In this document: one piece after another, positions 44,411 through 52,459 of the stretch | Layout: every line of letters starts with the position of its first letter | How positions within the stretch are numbered: the first letter of the stretch is position 1 | Source: an uncultured Clostridia bacterium | Lineage (GTDB): Bacteria; Bacillota; Clostridia; UBA1381 | Length of the DNA: 64,000 bases | NCBI GenBank assembly: GCA_947623955.1 | Contig: CANQIP010000004.1 | Location: 62,001-126,000, forward strand | Direction: 5' to 3' | The notes under the pieces: generated by a model | What the model was told of the DNA's origin: nothing | The model's database searches: none | What the model saw: only the letters and a program-made list of their open reading frames with translations | Translations under genes and position numbers: made by a program

Positions 44411-45259
44411 TTATTCCTCTCCCAATACAGATTTTTGTTTCCCCTTTAATCCCTGATATACTATGTTTTCTATCAGCGCGCGGTTTCTGTGAAGATTTAA
44501 AAGTTCAAGCGCCGACGCCATATTTTCAAGCGTGAGCGTGAGAGTGAAATCCACGCGCTCACGGATTTTACGTTTTATTTCCTCCGCGCCGCCGTCTGCT
44601 TTTGCGAGAAACGCGTTGTACGAGCCGGATTTGTAATCCTTTTCAATGTCGTTGTACGCGTCGATAATGTACAGCCACCGTCCGAGGTTATAGCCGAACC
44701 ACGACAGTATCCGCCGCGTATCGCCGTCCGTGACAAAATCGGGCGTAAACACGTATTCGAGTATTTTCGCGAATTTGTCGGCAGCCTCGTCAATCTCGGA
44801 GCAGTTTTGTTTTTCGAGCCGTGACAGTTCCAAAAGCCTGTCGGATATAAAATCAAACGTCTCTTTGTTTTTCGCGACAGCCTTGTTTTTGCCACGGCAG
44901 AGCGCAGCCATTGCGAGACGCGCCTTCACGCTGCCCTCGTCGTCGCAGTCGTCTTTAAGCTTTAAGTAAGTCAGTAGCTCCCCCACCCGCGCGGCATAGT
45001 CAACCGCCTTGTCGTTCACGACGCACGGGTGTTTCTTAAACGGGTGTACGGCGCAGCGTTCCTCCGTTATGTCCGCGTCCTCAAAAAGCGCGGACGACAG
45101 CACAAGCGCGAGAAAGGTTATGTCGTAACTCAGCCCCAGCCGTGAAATGTGCGAGCATTCCCGCCCCACAGCCTTGCAAAGACCGCAGTAGTATGCGCGG
45201 AACACGTTCGCGTCCTCGCTGTCGAGCCCTTCTTTGCAGATTGATATATATCCGAACAT
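44411..45259 (-). CDS. DUF5685-like protein
   Basis: 282 residues, mostly helical. N-terminal MFGYISICKEGL and YYCGLCKAVGREC (metal-site-like cysteines), then SYDITFLALVLSS and a CAVHPFKKHP segment, and GRWLYIIDAYNDIEKDYKSGSYN in the second half, reminiscent of isoprenoid-synthase-like helices with DxxxD. The family is known mainly from Clostridia and has no assigned function. ATG at 45259 with ACGGAG upstream. Translation-coupled to the DnaJ-TPR protein. Confidence 0.75.
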   Translation of the reverse strand: MFGYISICKEGLDSEDANVFRAYYCGLCKAVGRECSHISRLGLSYDITFLALVLSSALFEDADITEERCAVHPFKKHPCVVNDKAVDYAARVGELLTYLKLKDDCDDEGSVKARLAMAALCRGKNKAVAKNKETFDFISDRLLELSRLEKQNCSEIDEAADKFAKILEYVFTPDFVTDGDTRRILSWFGYNLGRWLYIIDAYNDIEKDYKSGSYNAFLAKADGGAEEIKRKIRERVDFTLTLTLENMASALELLNLHRNRALIENIVYQGLKGKQKSVLGEE

Positions 45260-45301
45260 GGCTTTTCTCCGTAATCTTAAAATTGCCTGTACCAAATAGT
45301 T

Positions 45302-45330
45302 ATTATATCGCAAATGCCGTCAAAATTCAA
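45302..45330 (-). promoter_or_regulatory. Sigma-A promoter of the DUF5685-dnaJ-like operon
   Basis: On the minus strand TTGAAT (45325-45330), 17-base spacer, TATAAT (45302-45307). Confidence 0.6.
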
Positions 45331-45351
45331 CCTTCGGCGCGTATATTTTAT

Positions 45352-45375
45352 AAAATTTATATTTTGTTCATATTT
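45352..45375. repeat. 24-bp direct repeat, left copy, flanking relBE
   Basis: Identical to 46011-46034 over 24 bases (starts AAAATTTATATTTTG, ends TTCATATTT). Sequences outside the 24 bases differ. Confidence 0.9.
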
Positions 45376-45398
45376 CCCGCATATTAAAAACAAAAAAT

Positions 45399-45434
45399 AT
45401 GCCGTCCCGATATTCGCATATCGAGACGGCGCAT
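45399..45434 (-). terminator. Intrinsic terminator of relBE
   Basis: GCCGTCCCGATAT (45401-45413) and ATATCGAGACGGC (45418-45430) pair with one C/A mismatch; on the minus strand TATTTTTTGTTTTT follows. Confidence 0.85.
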
Positions 45435-45450
45435 GGATTTACGTCAACAT

Positions 45451-45705
45451 TTATAAATTTTTGTATACCTGACCGCGGTTATCAATGTTTATCACATTGA
45501 TTTTGTAAACTCCGTTGTCAATCTCATACAGTATACGGAAATCACCCACCCGAAGTCTATACATTTTTGTTCCCGCAAGGCGGCGTATGTCCGTTCCTTG
45601 CGGCAGCATATAGATTGCCTTGTAAAGCCGCAGCCGCTGCTGCTTGTCCTGTTTCTCGATGAACTTTCGCGCCGCCTTTTGCAGCTCAATTCTGTAAGTC
45701 CGCAT
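45451..45705 (-). CDS. relE: RelE/ParE-family toxin
   Basis: 84 residues, normal for RelE. RKFIEKQDKQQRLRLYKAI helix, RRLAGTKMYRLRVGDFRILYEI beta core with the basic residues used for ribosome binding, and VINIDNRGQVY at the end. RelE cleaves mRNA in the ribosomal A site. Its start overlaps the antitoxin gene by 20 bases. Confidence 0.88.
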   Translation of the reverse strand: MRTYRIELQKAARKFIEKQDKQQRLRLYKAIYMLPQGTDIRRLAGTKMYRLRVGDFRILYEIDNGVYKINVINIDNRGQVYKNL

Positions 45706-45931
45706 AGGTAAACCCGTCCTTCGCCATCATTTCCTCGAGAGATACCGTTGTTCCGTCGTTGATACGCTCGGCGTCGCGTATCATCGCCATGTCCCATTCG
45801 TCGGGGGCGGCGGTTTCAGCCGTAGGTTCGTTCGCGTAAGCCTTTAACGATTCGAGTATGTCAACTATATATACAAGCCTGTTGTCGGGGACGTTATCTA
45901 TAAGCTGAATAATACGTTCCTTATTTGACAT
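45686..45931 (-). CDS. relB: RelB-like antitoxin
   Basis: 81 residues from the ATG at 45931 (CGAGGTGATAACA upstream). The N-terminal part (MSNKERIIQLIDNVPDNRLVYIVDILESL) is an unusual all-helical segment seen in clostridial antitoxins. The C-terminal part (DEWDMAMIRDAERINDGTTVSLEEMM) is the toxin-wrapping type. It should neutralise RelE and repress the operon. Confidence 0.82.
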   Translation of the reverse strand: MSNKERIIQLIDNVPDNRLVYIVDILESLKAYANEPTAETAAPDEWDMAMIRDAERINDGTTVSLEEMMAKDGFTYADLQN

Positions 45932-45949
45932 TGTTATCACCTCGCCTAT

Positions 45950-45979
45950 ATTATATATGATTTCACCTCAAATATCAAT
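45950..45979 (-). promoter_or_regulatory. Promoter of relBE
   Basis: On the minus strand TTGATA (45974-45979), 18-base spacer, TATAAT (45950-45955). Direct repeats GAGGTGAAATCA and GAGGTGATAACA around it may bind the antitoxin. Confidence 0.55.
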
Positions 45980-46010
45980 AGTTTTACGTCCGACGTCGGC
46001 AAAAATACGA

Positions 46011-46034
46011 AAATTTATATTTTGTTCATATTTT
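46011..46034. repeat. 24-bp direct repeat, right copy, in the spoVAC promoter region
   Basis: Second exact copy of 45352-45375. It ends ~62 bases before the spoVAC start and contains the candidate -35 of that operon. Confidence 0.9.
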
Positions 46035-46055
46035 GCCGAAACGGTGAAATGATAT
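46026..46055 (+). promoter_or_regulatory. Candidate sigma-G-type promoter of the spoVA operon
   Basis: TTCATA (46026-46031), 17 bases, AATGATA (46049-46055), similar to the sigma-G pattern TGMATA...CATNNTA. B. subtilis spoVA is sigma-G dependent. The match is partial. Confidence 0.4.
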
Positions 46056-46095
46056 ATAAAACGGTCTGAATTTGTGAAAGGACGGATTTACGGAT

Positions 46096-46545
46096 ATGAA
46101 ACATGAAATGACGAACAAGGAATACGGCGAGTATGTGAAAAAGAAAACGCCCAATTCCACTATACTCAAAAACTGCGTCAAGGCGTTTTTGATAGGCGGG
46201 CTTATCTGCGCCATAGGCGAGGGATTTATAACGCTCTATAAGGCGATAGGGCTTGACGAGGAGAGCGCGGCGACGTTCGAGTCGATTACGCTTGTATTCC
46301 TCGGCGCGCTGCTCACGGGTCTCGACATATACCCTAAAATCGCGAAACACGCGGGCGCGGGTACGGTCGTGCCGATAACGGGTTTCGCAAACTCCGTTGT
46401 GTCGCCCGCGCTGGAGGCGAAAACCGAGGGTATGGTACTCGGAACGGGCGCGAAAATATTTACCATAGCGGGCCCCGTCATACTGTACGGCGCGCTCGCG
46501 TCGTGGGTCGCGGGGCTTATCTACTGGGTTACGAGCATGATTTAA
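46096..46545 (+). CDS. spoVAC: Stage V sporulation protein AC
   Basis: 149 residues, four helices. YGEYVKKKTPNS at the start, LIGGLICAIGEG and GAGTVVPITGFANSVVSPALEAKTEG are SpoVAC signatures. It is part of the inner-membrane channel that moves dipicolinic acid into the spore and releases it at germination; SpoVAC itself behaves as a mechanosensitive channel. Operon of three genes. Confidence 0.95.
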   Translation: MKHEMTNKEYGEYVKKKTPNSTILKNCVKAFLIGGLICAIGEGFITLYKAIGLDEESAATFESITLVFLGALLTGLDIYPKIAKHAGAGTVVPITGFANSVVSPALEAKTEGMVLGTGAKIFTIAGPVILYGALASWVAGLIYWVTSMI

Positions 46546-46566
46546 CGCTCGGGAAAGGAAATTTGT

Positions 46567-47580
46567 ATGAGCAGAATAGGCAGACAGACAATTAAAATAG
46601 AAAGACCGGTGTATATTAGGGAGTCGGCTGCAATCGTCGGCGTAAAGGAGGGCGAGGGCCCGCTCCGCGACAGCTTTGACGTGGTTCTTACCGACGACAC
46701 GCTCGGCGAGAGCACGTGGGAAAAGTCGGAGAGCAAATTGCAGAAAAAGGCGGTGTTTACCGCGCTCGACAAGGCGGGTCTCGAACAGAAGGATATTGAT
46801 TACGTACTCGCGGGCGATTTGATAAACCAGTGCATAGGCGCTCACTACTGCATGCGCGACATGGATATTCCGTTTCTCGGGCTGTACGGCGCGTGCTCGA
46901 CCATGACCGAGAGCCTTTCGATAGGCGCGATGCTTATAGGAGGCGGGTTTGCCGACAATGTGCTGTGCGCGACGTCGAGCCACTTCTGCACAGCCGAAAA
47001 GCAGTTCCGCACACCGCTTGAATACGGCGGTCAGCGTCCGCCGGCGGCGCAGTGGACAGTCACGGGTTCGGGCTGCGCGGCGTTGTCGTCCGAAAAGGGT
47101 ATCGCGATGATTACGCACGTGACAAGCGGAAAGGTTATCGACAAGGGCATTTCCGACCTTACCAACATGGGCGCGGCAATGGCTCCGGCGGCTATCGACA
47201 CGCTTATCGCGCACTTTAAGGAGACGGGCTTTAAGCCGTCCGACTACGACCTCATTCTGACCGGCGACCTCGGACATATAGGCTCGGATATTCTTATCGA
47301 CCTCATGGGCAGAGAGGGCTACAATCTCCGAAACATTCACAACGACTGCGGAAAGATGATTTTCGACGGCGAAAAGCAGGACACGCACGCCGGAGGAAGC
47401 GGCTGCGGCTGCTGCGCGAGCGTGCTGTGCGGTCATATCATGAACGAATTTAAAAAAGGGAATTTGAATAAAATACTCGTCATGGCGACGGGCGCGCTGA
47501 TGAACCCAATGATCGTTCAGCAGGGCGAGAGTATACCGTGCATAGCGCACGCGGTCACGATTGAAAAGGAGGCTCAGTGA
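46567..47580 (+). CDS. spoVAD: Stage V sporulation protein AD
   Basis: 337 residues, thiolase/FabH-like fold but in this family a dipicolinate-binding protein. GLYGACSTMTESLSIGAML and GSGCGCCASVLCGHIM are characteristic. It follows spoVAC by 21 bases with GGAAAGGAAATT before the ATG. Its TGA overlaps the ATG of the next gene. Confidence 0.96.
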   Translation: MSRIGRQTIKIERPVYIRESAAIVGVKEGEGPLRDSFDVVLTDDTLGESTWEKSESKLQKKAVFTALDKAGLEQKDIDYVLAGDLINQCIGAHYCMRDMDIPFLGLYGACSTMTESLSIGAMLIGGGFADNVLCATSSHFCTAEKQFRTPLEYGGQRPPAAQWTVTGSGCAALSSEKGIAMITHVTSGKVIDKGISDLTNMGAAMAPAAIDTLIAHFKETGFKPSDYDLILTGDLGHIGSDILIDLMGREGYNLRNIHNDCGKMIFDGEKQDTHAGGSGCGCCASVLCGHIMNEFKKGNLNKILVMATGALMNPMIVQQGESIPCIAHAVTIEKEAQ

Positions 47581-47948
47581 TGGATACGGTTATTGAATTT
47601 ATAAAGGCGTTCGTCGTGGGCGGGCTTATATGCGTTATCGGTCAAATCCTTATAGACAAGACGCAGCTTACGCCCGCAAGAATACTCGTCACGTTCGTGG
47701 TAAGCGGCGTTGTACTGCAGTTTTTCGGCATATACGAGCCGCTTGTAAGCTTTGCCGGAGCAGGCGCGACGGTGCCGCTTACGGGTTTCGGCTACAACCT
47801 GTGCAAGGGCGCATACCGCGCCGTTGCCGAAAAGGGGCTCTTGGGCGCGTTCACGGGCGGTCTTACCGCCGCCGCGGGCGGTGTGTGTGCCGCGATCGTG
47901 TTCGGATTCCTCGTCGCGGTCGTGTTCCGTTCAAAATCAAAAACGTGA
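47580..47948 (+). CDS. spoVAE: Stage V sporulation protein AE (AEb type)
   Basis: 122 residues, four helices. FVVGGLICVIGQILIDKT and GAGATVPLTGFGYNLCKGA match the SpoVAEb protein, a paralogue of SpoVAC. ATG at 47580 (TGATG overlap with spoVAD; AAGGAGG upstream). The minimal spoVAC-AD-AEb set is the widely conserved core; spoVAA, AB and AF are not adjacent here. Confidence 0.95.
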   Translation: MDTVIEFIKAFVVGGLICVIGQILIDKTQLTPARILVTFVVSGVVLQFFGIYEPLVSFAGAGATVPLTGFGYNLCKGAYRAVAEKGLLGAFTGGLTAAAGGVCAAIVFGFLVAVVFRSKSKT

Positions 47949-47957
47949 TTTTTTTTA
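47934..47957 (+). terminator. Weak terminator of the spoVA operon
   Basis: AAAATCA/TGATTTT stem around the stop codon, followed by TTTTTAT. AT-rich and short. Confidence 0.4.
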
Positions 47958-48045
47958 TAAAAAGCAGTTTAATTTATTAAAAAACCTGTTCAACCGAAAA
48001 AAATTGTGGTAGAATAAACCCATTCTTACGAACGGAGATAAAAAT

Positions 48046-48903
48046 ATGATTGAAATAAACGGACACACACAGCATCTCGGTATAATCGGGTATCCCGTTG
48101 AGCATACGTTTTCACCGGCTATGCACAACTTCATATCCGAGACCGTACATAACAACTGCGTGTACGGGGCGTATCTCGTAAAACCCGAAAATCTCAAGGA
48201 GGCTATTGAGGGTATGCGTGCGCTCAACATTAAGGGCATAAACGTCACCGCACCGCACAAGACCGAGGTAATGAAGTACCTCGACGTCGTTACCGACACG
48301 GCGAAGGAGCTTGGCAGCGTCAATACGGTCGTCAACAATGACGGCGTTCTCACGGGTTACAACACCGACGCGGACGGGTTCTGTATGGCGCTTAAAACCG
48401 AGGGCGCGAGGATAGAGGGCAGTAAAATCCTGATAATAGGCGCGGGCGGCGTTACGCGTCCGACGGTTATACGGCTCATAGACAACGGCGCGAAGGAGAT
48501 CACCGTCGTGAACCGCACGAGGGCTAAGGCTGCCGCACTTGCGGAGGATATTCTGAAAACAAAGGGCTTTAATATTAAAACGAGCGTGGACGAATTGAAA
48601 TTCGATATAGTCATAAACACCACCTCGGCGGGTATGGAGCCGCAGGAAAACGTCCTGCCGACCGACAGCATAGACGAAATTACGAGTCTCGATTTTATTG
48701 ACGGCAGCACCACCGTCGCCGATATGATTTACAACCCCGACGAAACGCTTTTTCTCGCCGAGGCGAGAAAGCGCGGCGCGAAAACGCTTAACGGTCTGGG
48801 TATGCTGATATATCAGGGGATAATCGCATACGAGCTGTTCACGGGAATTAAGCTCCCCGACGGCATGGGCGATAAAATCCGAAAAGAGGTGTTCGGAAGA
48901 TGA
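48046..48903 (+). CDS. aroE: Shikimate dehydrogenase
   Basis: 285 residues. Substrate domain with GYPVEHTFSPAMHN and the catalytic Lys in INVTAPHKTEV; NADP domain with IIGAGGVTRPTVI; LNGLGMLIYQG near the end. It reduces 3-dehydroshikimate. First gene of a tight aroE-aroK-rrf2 operon (4-base overlaps). ATG follows ACGGAG. An extended -10 GTGGTAGAAT lies ~40 bases upstream. Confidence 0.96.
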   Translation: MIEINGHTQHLGIIGYPVEHTFSPAMHNFISETVHNNCVYGAYLVKPENLKEAIEGMRALNIKGINVTAPHKTEVMKYLDVVTDTAKELGSVNTVVNNDGVLTGYNTDADGFCMALKTEGARIEGSKILIIGAGGVTRPTVIRLIDNGAKEITVVNRTRAKAAALAEDILKTKGFNIKTSVDELKFDIVINTTSAGMEPQENVLPTDSIDEITSLDFIDGSTTVADMIYNPDETLFLAEARKRGAKTLNGLGMLIYQGIIAYELFTGIKLPDGMGDKIRKEVFGR

Positions 48904-49412
48904 ACATAGTTCTGACGGGATTTATGGCGACAGGCAAGACGGCGATAGGCAGAGCGATTGCCGACAAGTCGCGCTACCGTTTCGAGGACACCGATTCCAT
49001 GATCGTGACCGAAAGCGGTATGGAGATAAGCGAAATATTCGAGCGTTACGGCGAGGAGTATTTCAGGGAGCTTGAAAGGAAAGCCGTGGAAAAGGCGGCG
49101 CAGTCCGACGGTACGGTAATAGCCACGGGCGGCGGAGTCGTTCTCGACAAGCGGAACGTTGACGCGTTAAGGAAAAACGGTATAATATTTAACCTCGACC
49201 CCGACTTTGCCGTCATAGAGGAGCGCGTCGGCGAGGCGAGAGCGACGCGTCCGCTTATGAAGGGCGAAAGCATGGAGGAAATACGGGAGCGATTTTTAAA
49301 ACGCAAACCGTTTTACGACGACTGCGACGTTAAAATCCGCGTGATAAAAGGGCGCACACCCGCGTCGTACGCGGAGGAAATTCTTAGTATTACGGAGGAA
49401 AAGCTGAAATGA
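48900..49412 (+). CDS. aroK: Shikimate kinase
   Basis: 170 residues. Walker A LTGFMATGKTAIG (5-17), substrate-binding DTDS and R in the FRELE region, ATGGGVV (~77-83), and lid Arg in RATRPLM. It phosphorylates shikimate. ATGA overlap with aroE. Confidence 0.95.
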   Translation: MNIVLTGFMATGKTAIGRAIADKSRYRFEDTDSMIVTESGMEISEIFERYGEEYFRELERKAVEKAAQSDGTVIATGGGVVLDKRNVDALRKNGIIFNLDPDFAVIEERVGEARATRPLMKGESMEEIRERFLKRKPFYDDCDVKIRVIKGRTPASYAEEILSITEEKLK

Positions 49413-49810
49413 AAATTACACGTGAGGCTGATTACGCGTTGAGAATAGTCGCCATGCTTGCGGCTGACAATACGCGTATGGACGCGAAGGCGATTGCGGA
49501 AAAGAACCATATCCCCTACCGTTTCGCGCTGAAAATATTAAATAAGCTTGTAAGCTCGGGTATACTCAAATCATTCCGCGGCAGCAGCGGCGGTTATTTG
49601 CTCGCGAAAAGTCCGAAGGATATAACGCTGCGCGACATTGTGGAGCTTATCGACGGCAAAATCGCGATAAACAAGTGCCTCGAAGATCCGACGGCTTGCG
49701 AGAACAGCGGCGTGTGCAAGGTGCAGCGAAAGCTTTATTCCGTACAGTGCGCAATCACGGGCGAGCTTGAAAAAATAACGTTCGACGACGTTCTCAAAGA
49801 AAAATTATAG
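49409..49810 (+). CDS. Rrf2-family transcriptional regulator
   Basis: 133 residues. Winged helix starting MKITREADYALRIV; RGSSGGYLLAK wing; three cysteines in the C-terminal half (CLEDPTACENSGVC) at iron-sulfur ligand positions as in IscR/RsrR/NsrR. It probably senses Fe-S status or redox/NO. ATGA overlap with aroK ties it to shikimate-pathway transcription, which is unusual; its targets are not evident. Confidence 0.9.
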   Translation: MKITREADYALRIVAMLAADNTRMDAKAIAEKNHIPYRFALKILNKLVSSGILKSFRGSSGGYLLAKSPKDITLRDIVELIDGKIAINKCLEDPTACENSGVCKVQRKLYSVQCAITGELEKITFDDVLKEKL

Positions 49811-49817
49811 TACATAA

Positions 49818-49853
49818 AAACGGTTCGGCAAATCGCCGAACCGTTGTTTTTTA
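49818..49853. terminator. Bidirectional intrinsic terminator
   Basis: AACGGTTCGGC/GCCGAACCGTT (49819-49829 and 49835-49845) followed by GTTTTTTAT; A-run on the left side. It separates the aro operon from the convergent M16 genes. Confidence 0.88.
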
Positions 49854-51140
49854 TACGGGATTTATCACCGACAGCGCGCTGCGCTCCGTCACGAAATGAT
49901 TTTCAAATCTGCGTTTTACGTCGTCAAACGTGACTTTCGCGTACGCGTCGTGGTAGTTGAAGTAGTCCGCACCCATGAAAAGGAACTGCATGAACGTACC
50001 CGCGTAGTCCTCGACGTCGTTGTGCGAACGGATATATTGTCCCCACATGACCTTTTTAATTCTGTTAAAGTCGTCCTCGTTAAGACCCTCATTCTTTACG
50101 CGCTCTATCTCGTTCTTAACAGCCTCGTACACCGCCTTGCTGTCGCGGCTCTCGCCCTCTATCGCGCTGTACGCGTAGGACGGCTGCACGGTGTAGTCGG
50201 TTTGGAAGGTGTTGTTTATCAGACCGCTTTCGTAAAGCTCCTTGTAAAGGCGCGAGCTTTTTCCGAACAGCATTTTGAGCAGTATGCTTACCTCGATGTA
50301 TTTTTTGAGCAGCCTTTCGCCGCCGTAGCCCGTGTCGGTATCCTTAAAGCCTATCATAAACAGCGGCGACGCGACGCTTAGGCTTTGCTCGGCGTACGGC
50401 TTTGCGATTTCGTCCGGCTCGTCCTCGTATATCTTCTTTATTTCCTCCGTGAACGGCTCGTTCTTCTTTATGCCCTTTTCTATTACGTCAAGCACGCTCT
50501 TTACGTCAAAGCCGCCGACAACGACGATCGACATATTTGAGAGGTTGTAAAAGGTGTTGTAGCACTTGTAAAGGTACTCGGGCGTTATATGACTTATGCT
50601 CTCGACCGTTCCCGCTATCTCCTTTTTGACGGGGTGGTTTTGGTACAGGCAGTTTAAGAGGTTAAAGAACAGTTTCCAGTTTCCGCTGTCGTCGTACATC
50701 TTTATCTCCTGACCGATTATGCCCTGCTCCTTCTGCACCGTTTCATCGGTGAAGTATGGCGACTGCACGTAATCCATCAGCGCGGCGAGATTTTCCTCTA
50801 TGTGTTCCGTCGCGGTAAAGAGGTACGCGGTCATGTTAAAGGACGTGAACGCGTTGGCGTTGCCGCCGTATTTCGCGAATTTGTCGAACACGTTGCTGCC
50901 GTCGGGCTGGTCGAACATTTTATGCTCCAGATAGTGCGCTATACCGTCCGGCACTTCCGTGACTTCCGTTTCGCCCGGTACTGTGAATTTCGAATCGACC
51001 GAACCGTAACGCGTGCCGAATATCGCGTACGTTTCGCTGTAACCCTTTTTCGGTATAAGGTATATGCCGAGTCCCGACGGGTGCGTGCCATAGTACATTT
51101 CCTCGCCCGTTATATCGCTTGTAATATGTTTTAATTCCAT
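49851..51140 (-). CDS. M16-family zinc peptidase (YmfH-like, catalytic)
   Basis: 429 residues. The inverted zinc motif HYLEH (HxxEH, residues 69-73) and a downstream Glu in the EQGIIGQEIKMYDD region are present, so this subunit should be active. The partner upstream lacks the motif; together they form the two-subunit M16 peptidase known as YmfF/YmfH in Bacillus. Substrate unknown. Only 4 bases separate the two genes. Confidence 0.9.
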   Translation of the reverse strand: MELKHITSDITGEEMYYGTHPSGLGIYLIPKKGYSETYAIFGTRYGSVDSKFTVPGETEVTEVPDGIAHYLEHKMFDQPDGSNVFDKFAKYGGNANAFTSFNMTAYLFTATEHIEENLAALMDYVQSPYFTDETVQKEQGIIGQEIKMYDDSGNWKLFFNLLNCLYQNHPVKKEIAGTVESISHITPEYLYKCYNTFYNLSNMSIVVVGGFDVKSVLDVIEKGIKKNEPFTEEIKKIYEDEPDEIAKPYAEQSLSVASPLFMIGFKDTDTGYGGERLLKKYIEVSILLKMLFGKSSRLYKELYESGLINNTFQTDYTVQPSYAYSAIEGESRDSKAVYEAVKNEIERVKNEGLNEDDFNRIKKVMWGQYIRSHNDVEDYAGTFMQFLFMGADYFNYHDAYAKVTFDDVKRRFENHFVTERSALSVINPV

Positions 51141-51144
51141 GACC

Positions 51145-52398
51145 TTATTCCTCCTTTCCCGTTAAGAAATACACGGTGTTAAGCTCGATTTTTTCGGCGG
51201 CGCGTTTTATGTCGTCAACCGTTACGGCTTTGATTTTCTCCTTCACCGCGTCAATGTCGTCCGTAAGCCCCGCGAGACGCTGGTTTATATGAAACGTCTG
51301 CATCGCGAACTGGTTGTCCTTAAAGCCCTCGAAACCGTTCACGAGAGCCTTCACGCTCGACACGTACTCCCAGTCGGATATATCGCCGTTTTTCACCGCG
51401 TCGAGCTGCGCCATTATCTCGTTGTACGCCTTGTCGAAATTTTCAAACTCTATGCCCGCGTTTACGAGCATCGCGCCGTTTAAGCCCAACAGGTTTGACG
51501 ACGCGTAGTAGCACAGGCTCAGCTTTTCGCGCACGTTTGAAAACAGCTTGCTGTGCGCTCCGCCGCCGAACACACAGCACATTACCTGCAGCGCGTAACA
51601 GTCGCTGTCGGTCGGCGCGATACCCGTCTTAAAGCCGAGACAAAGCTTGCCCTGCGTGACCTCCATTCGGTCTGTGACGCGCTTTACATTTTCGCCGCCC
51701 GTAAGCATTTCCGATTTCGGCAGCTTTGCTTTTGTAAACTCCATACCCTGAACGTACGGCTTTACCGCGTCGGCTATGCTTTCCGCGTCCGCGCTGCCGC
51801 ACACGTATATGTCTATAGGGGTCGAGGTTATTATTTTATCGTAGTGTGCTTTAAGGCTTTGCGCTGTGATTTTCATTACGCCGTCCTTCGTGCCGTAGGC
51901 GCTCAAAGCGTAGCCCGACGGCGCGAACATTTCCTCTATGCAGCGGTTACGGGCGTAAATGCGCTTGTCGTTAAGTTCGGACATTATCCTGTCTACCGCG
52001 TTTTTCTTTTCGATTTCCACAACCTCGTCCGTGAACGAGACAGGCTCGAACAGTACCGACATAGCGAGACGCGTAAGTTCAGCCGTAAGCTTTTCACCGC
52101 CCGCGGCGTACCTGTCGGATATTGTTTCAAAGCCGAGGTGTATAAACTGGTCGTTTCCCGATTTTGAAACGCCCGCGCCGAAGGACGCGCCGTACAGTTC
52201 TTCGAGGTACTTCGCGACCGCCTCGCTGTCCTTTGCAGCCTTGCAGCCGCGCTTTAACACGTACGGCAGTACGGCGTTTTCCGACACCTCGCCTTCGCAA
52301 AGCGGTCTGTGAAGGTACACACCGATCGAGGTGGTTTTGAGTTTCTCCATCGGAATGTAATACAATGTGATATTGTCGTTTATCCTTATCGTTTCCAT
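51145..52398 (-). CDS. M16-family peptidase-like protein (YmfF-like, non-catalytic)
   Basis: 417 residues with the M16 fold (GVYLHRPLCEGEVSENAVLPYVLKRGCK) but no HxxEH where zinc ligands should be. It therefore probably provides the substrate-binding half of a heterodimer with the next gene. I chose the ATG at 52398, seven bases after AAGGAG; the ATG at 52404 is too close to it. Confidence 0.88.
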   Translation of the reverse strand: METIRINDNITLYYIPMEKLKTTSIGVYLHRPLCEGEVSENAVLPYVLKRGCKAAKDSEAVAKYLEELYGASFGAGVSKSGNDQFIHLGFETISDRYAAGGEKLTAELTRLAMSVLFEPVSFTDEVVEIEKKNAVDRIMSELNDKRIYARNRCIEEMFAPSGYALSAYGTKDGVMKITAQSLKAHYDKIITSTPIDIYVCGSADAESIADAVKPYVQGMEFTKAKLPKSEMLTGGENVKRVTDRMEVTQGKLCLGFKTGIAPTDSDCYALQVMCCVFGGGAHSKLFSNVREKLSLCYYASSNLLGLNGAMLVNAGIEFENFDKAYNEIMAQLDAVKNGDISDWEYVSSVKALVNGFEGFKDNQFAMQTFHINQRLAGLTDDIDAVKEKIKAVTVDDIKRAAEKIELNTVYFLTGKEE

Positions 52399-52459
52399 TT
52401 CCATTCTCCTTTGCGTGTTTGGATATATTTTACATTATTAAAGCCGATATGTCAATCGT

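Noticed and set aside
46015-47550. Very long (511-codon) open frame opposite spoVAD/spoVAC
   Set aside because: It lies antisense to clear sporulation genes, has an Arg/His/Tyr-rich composition typical of mirror frames of this codon usage, and lacks a ribosome site.
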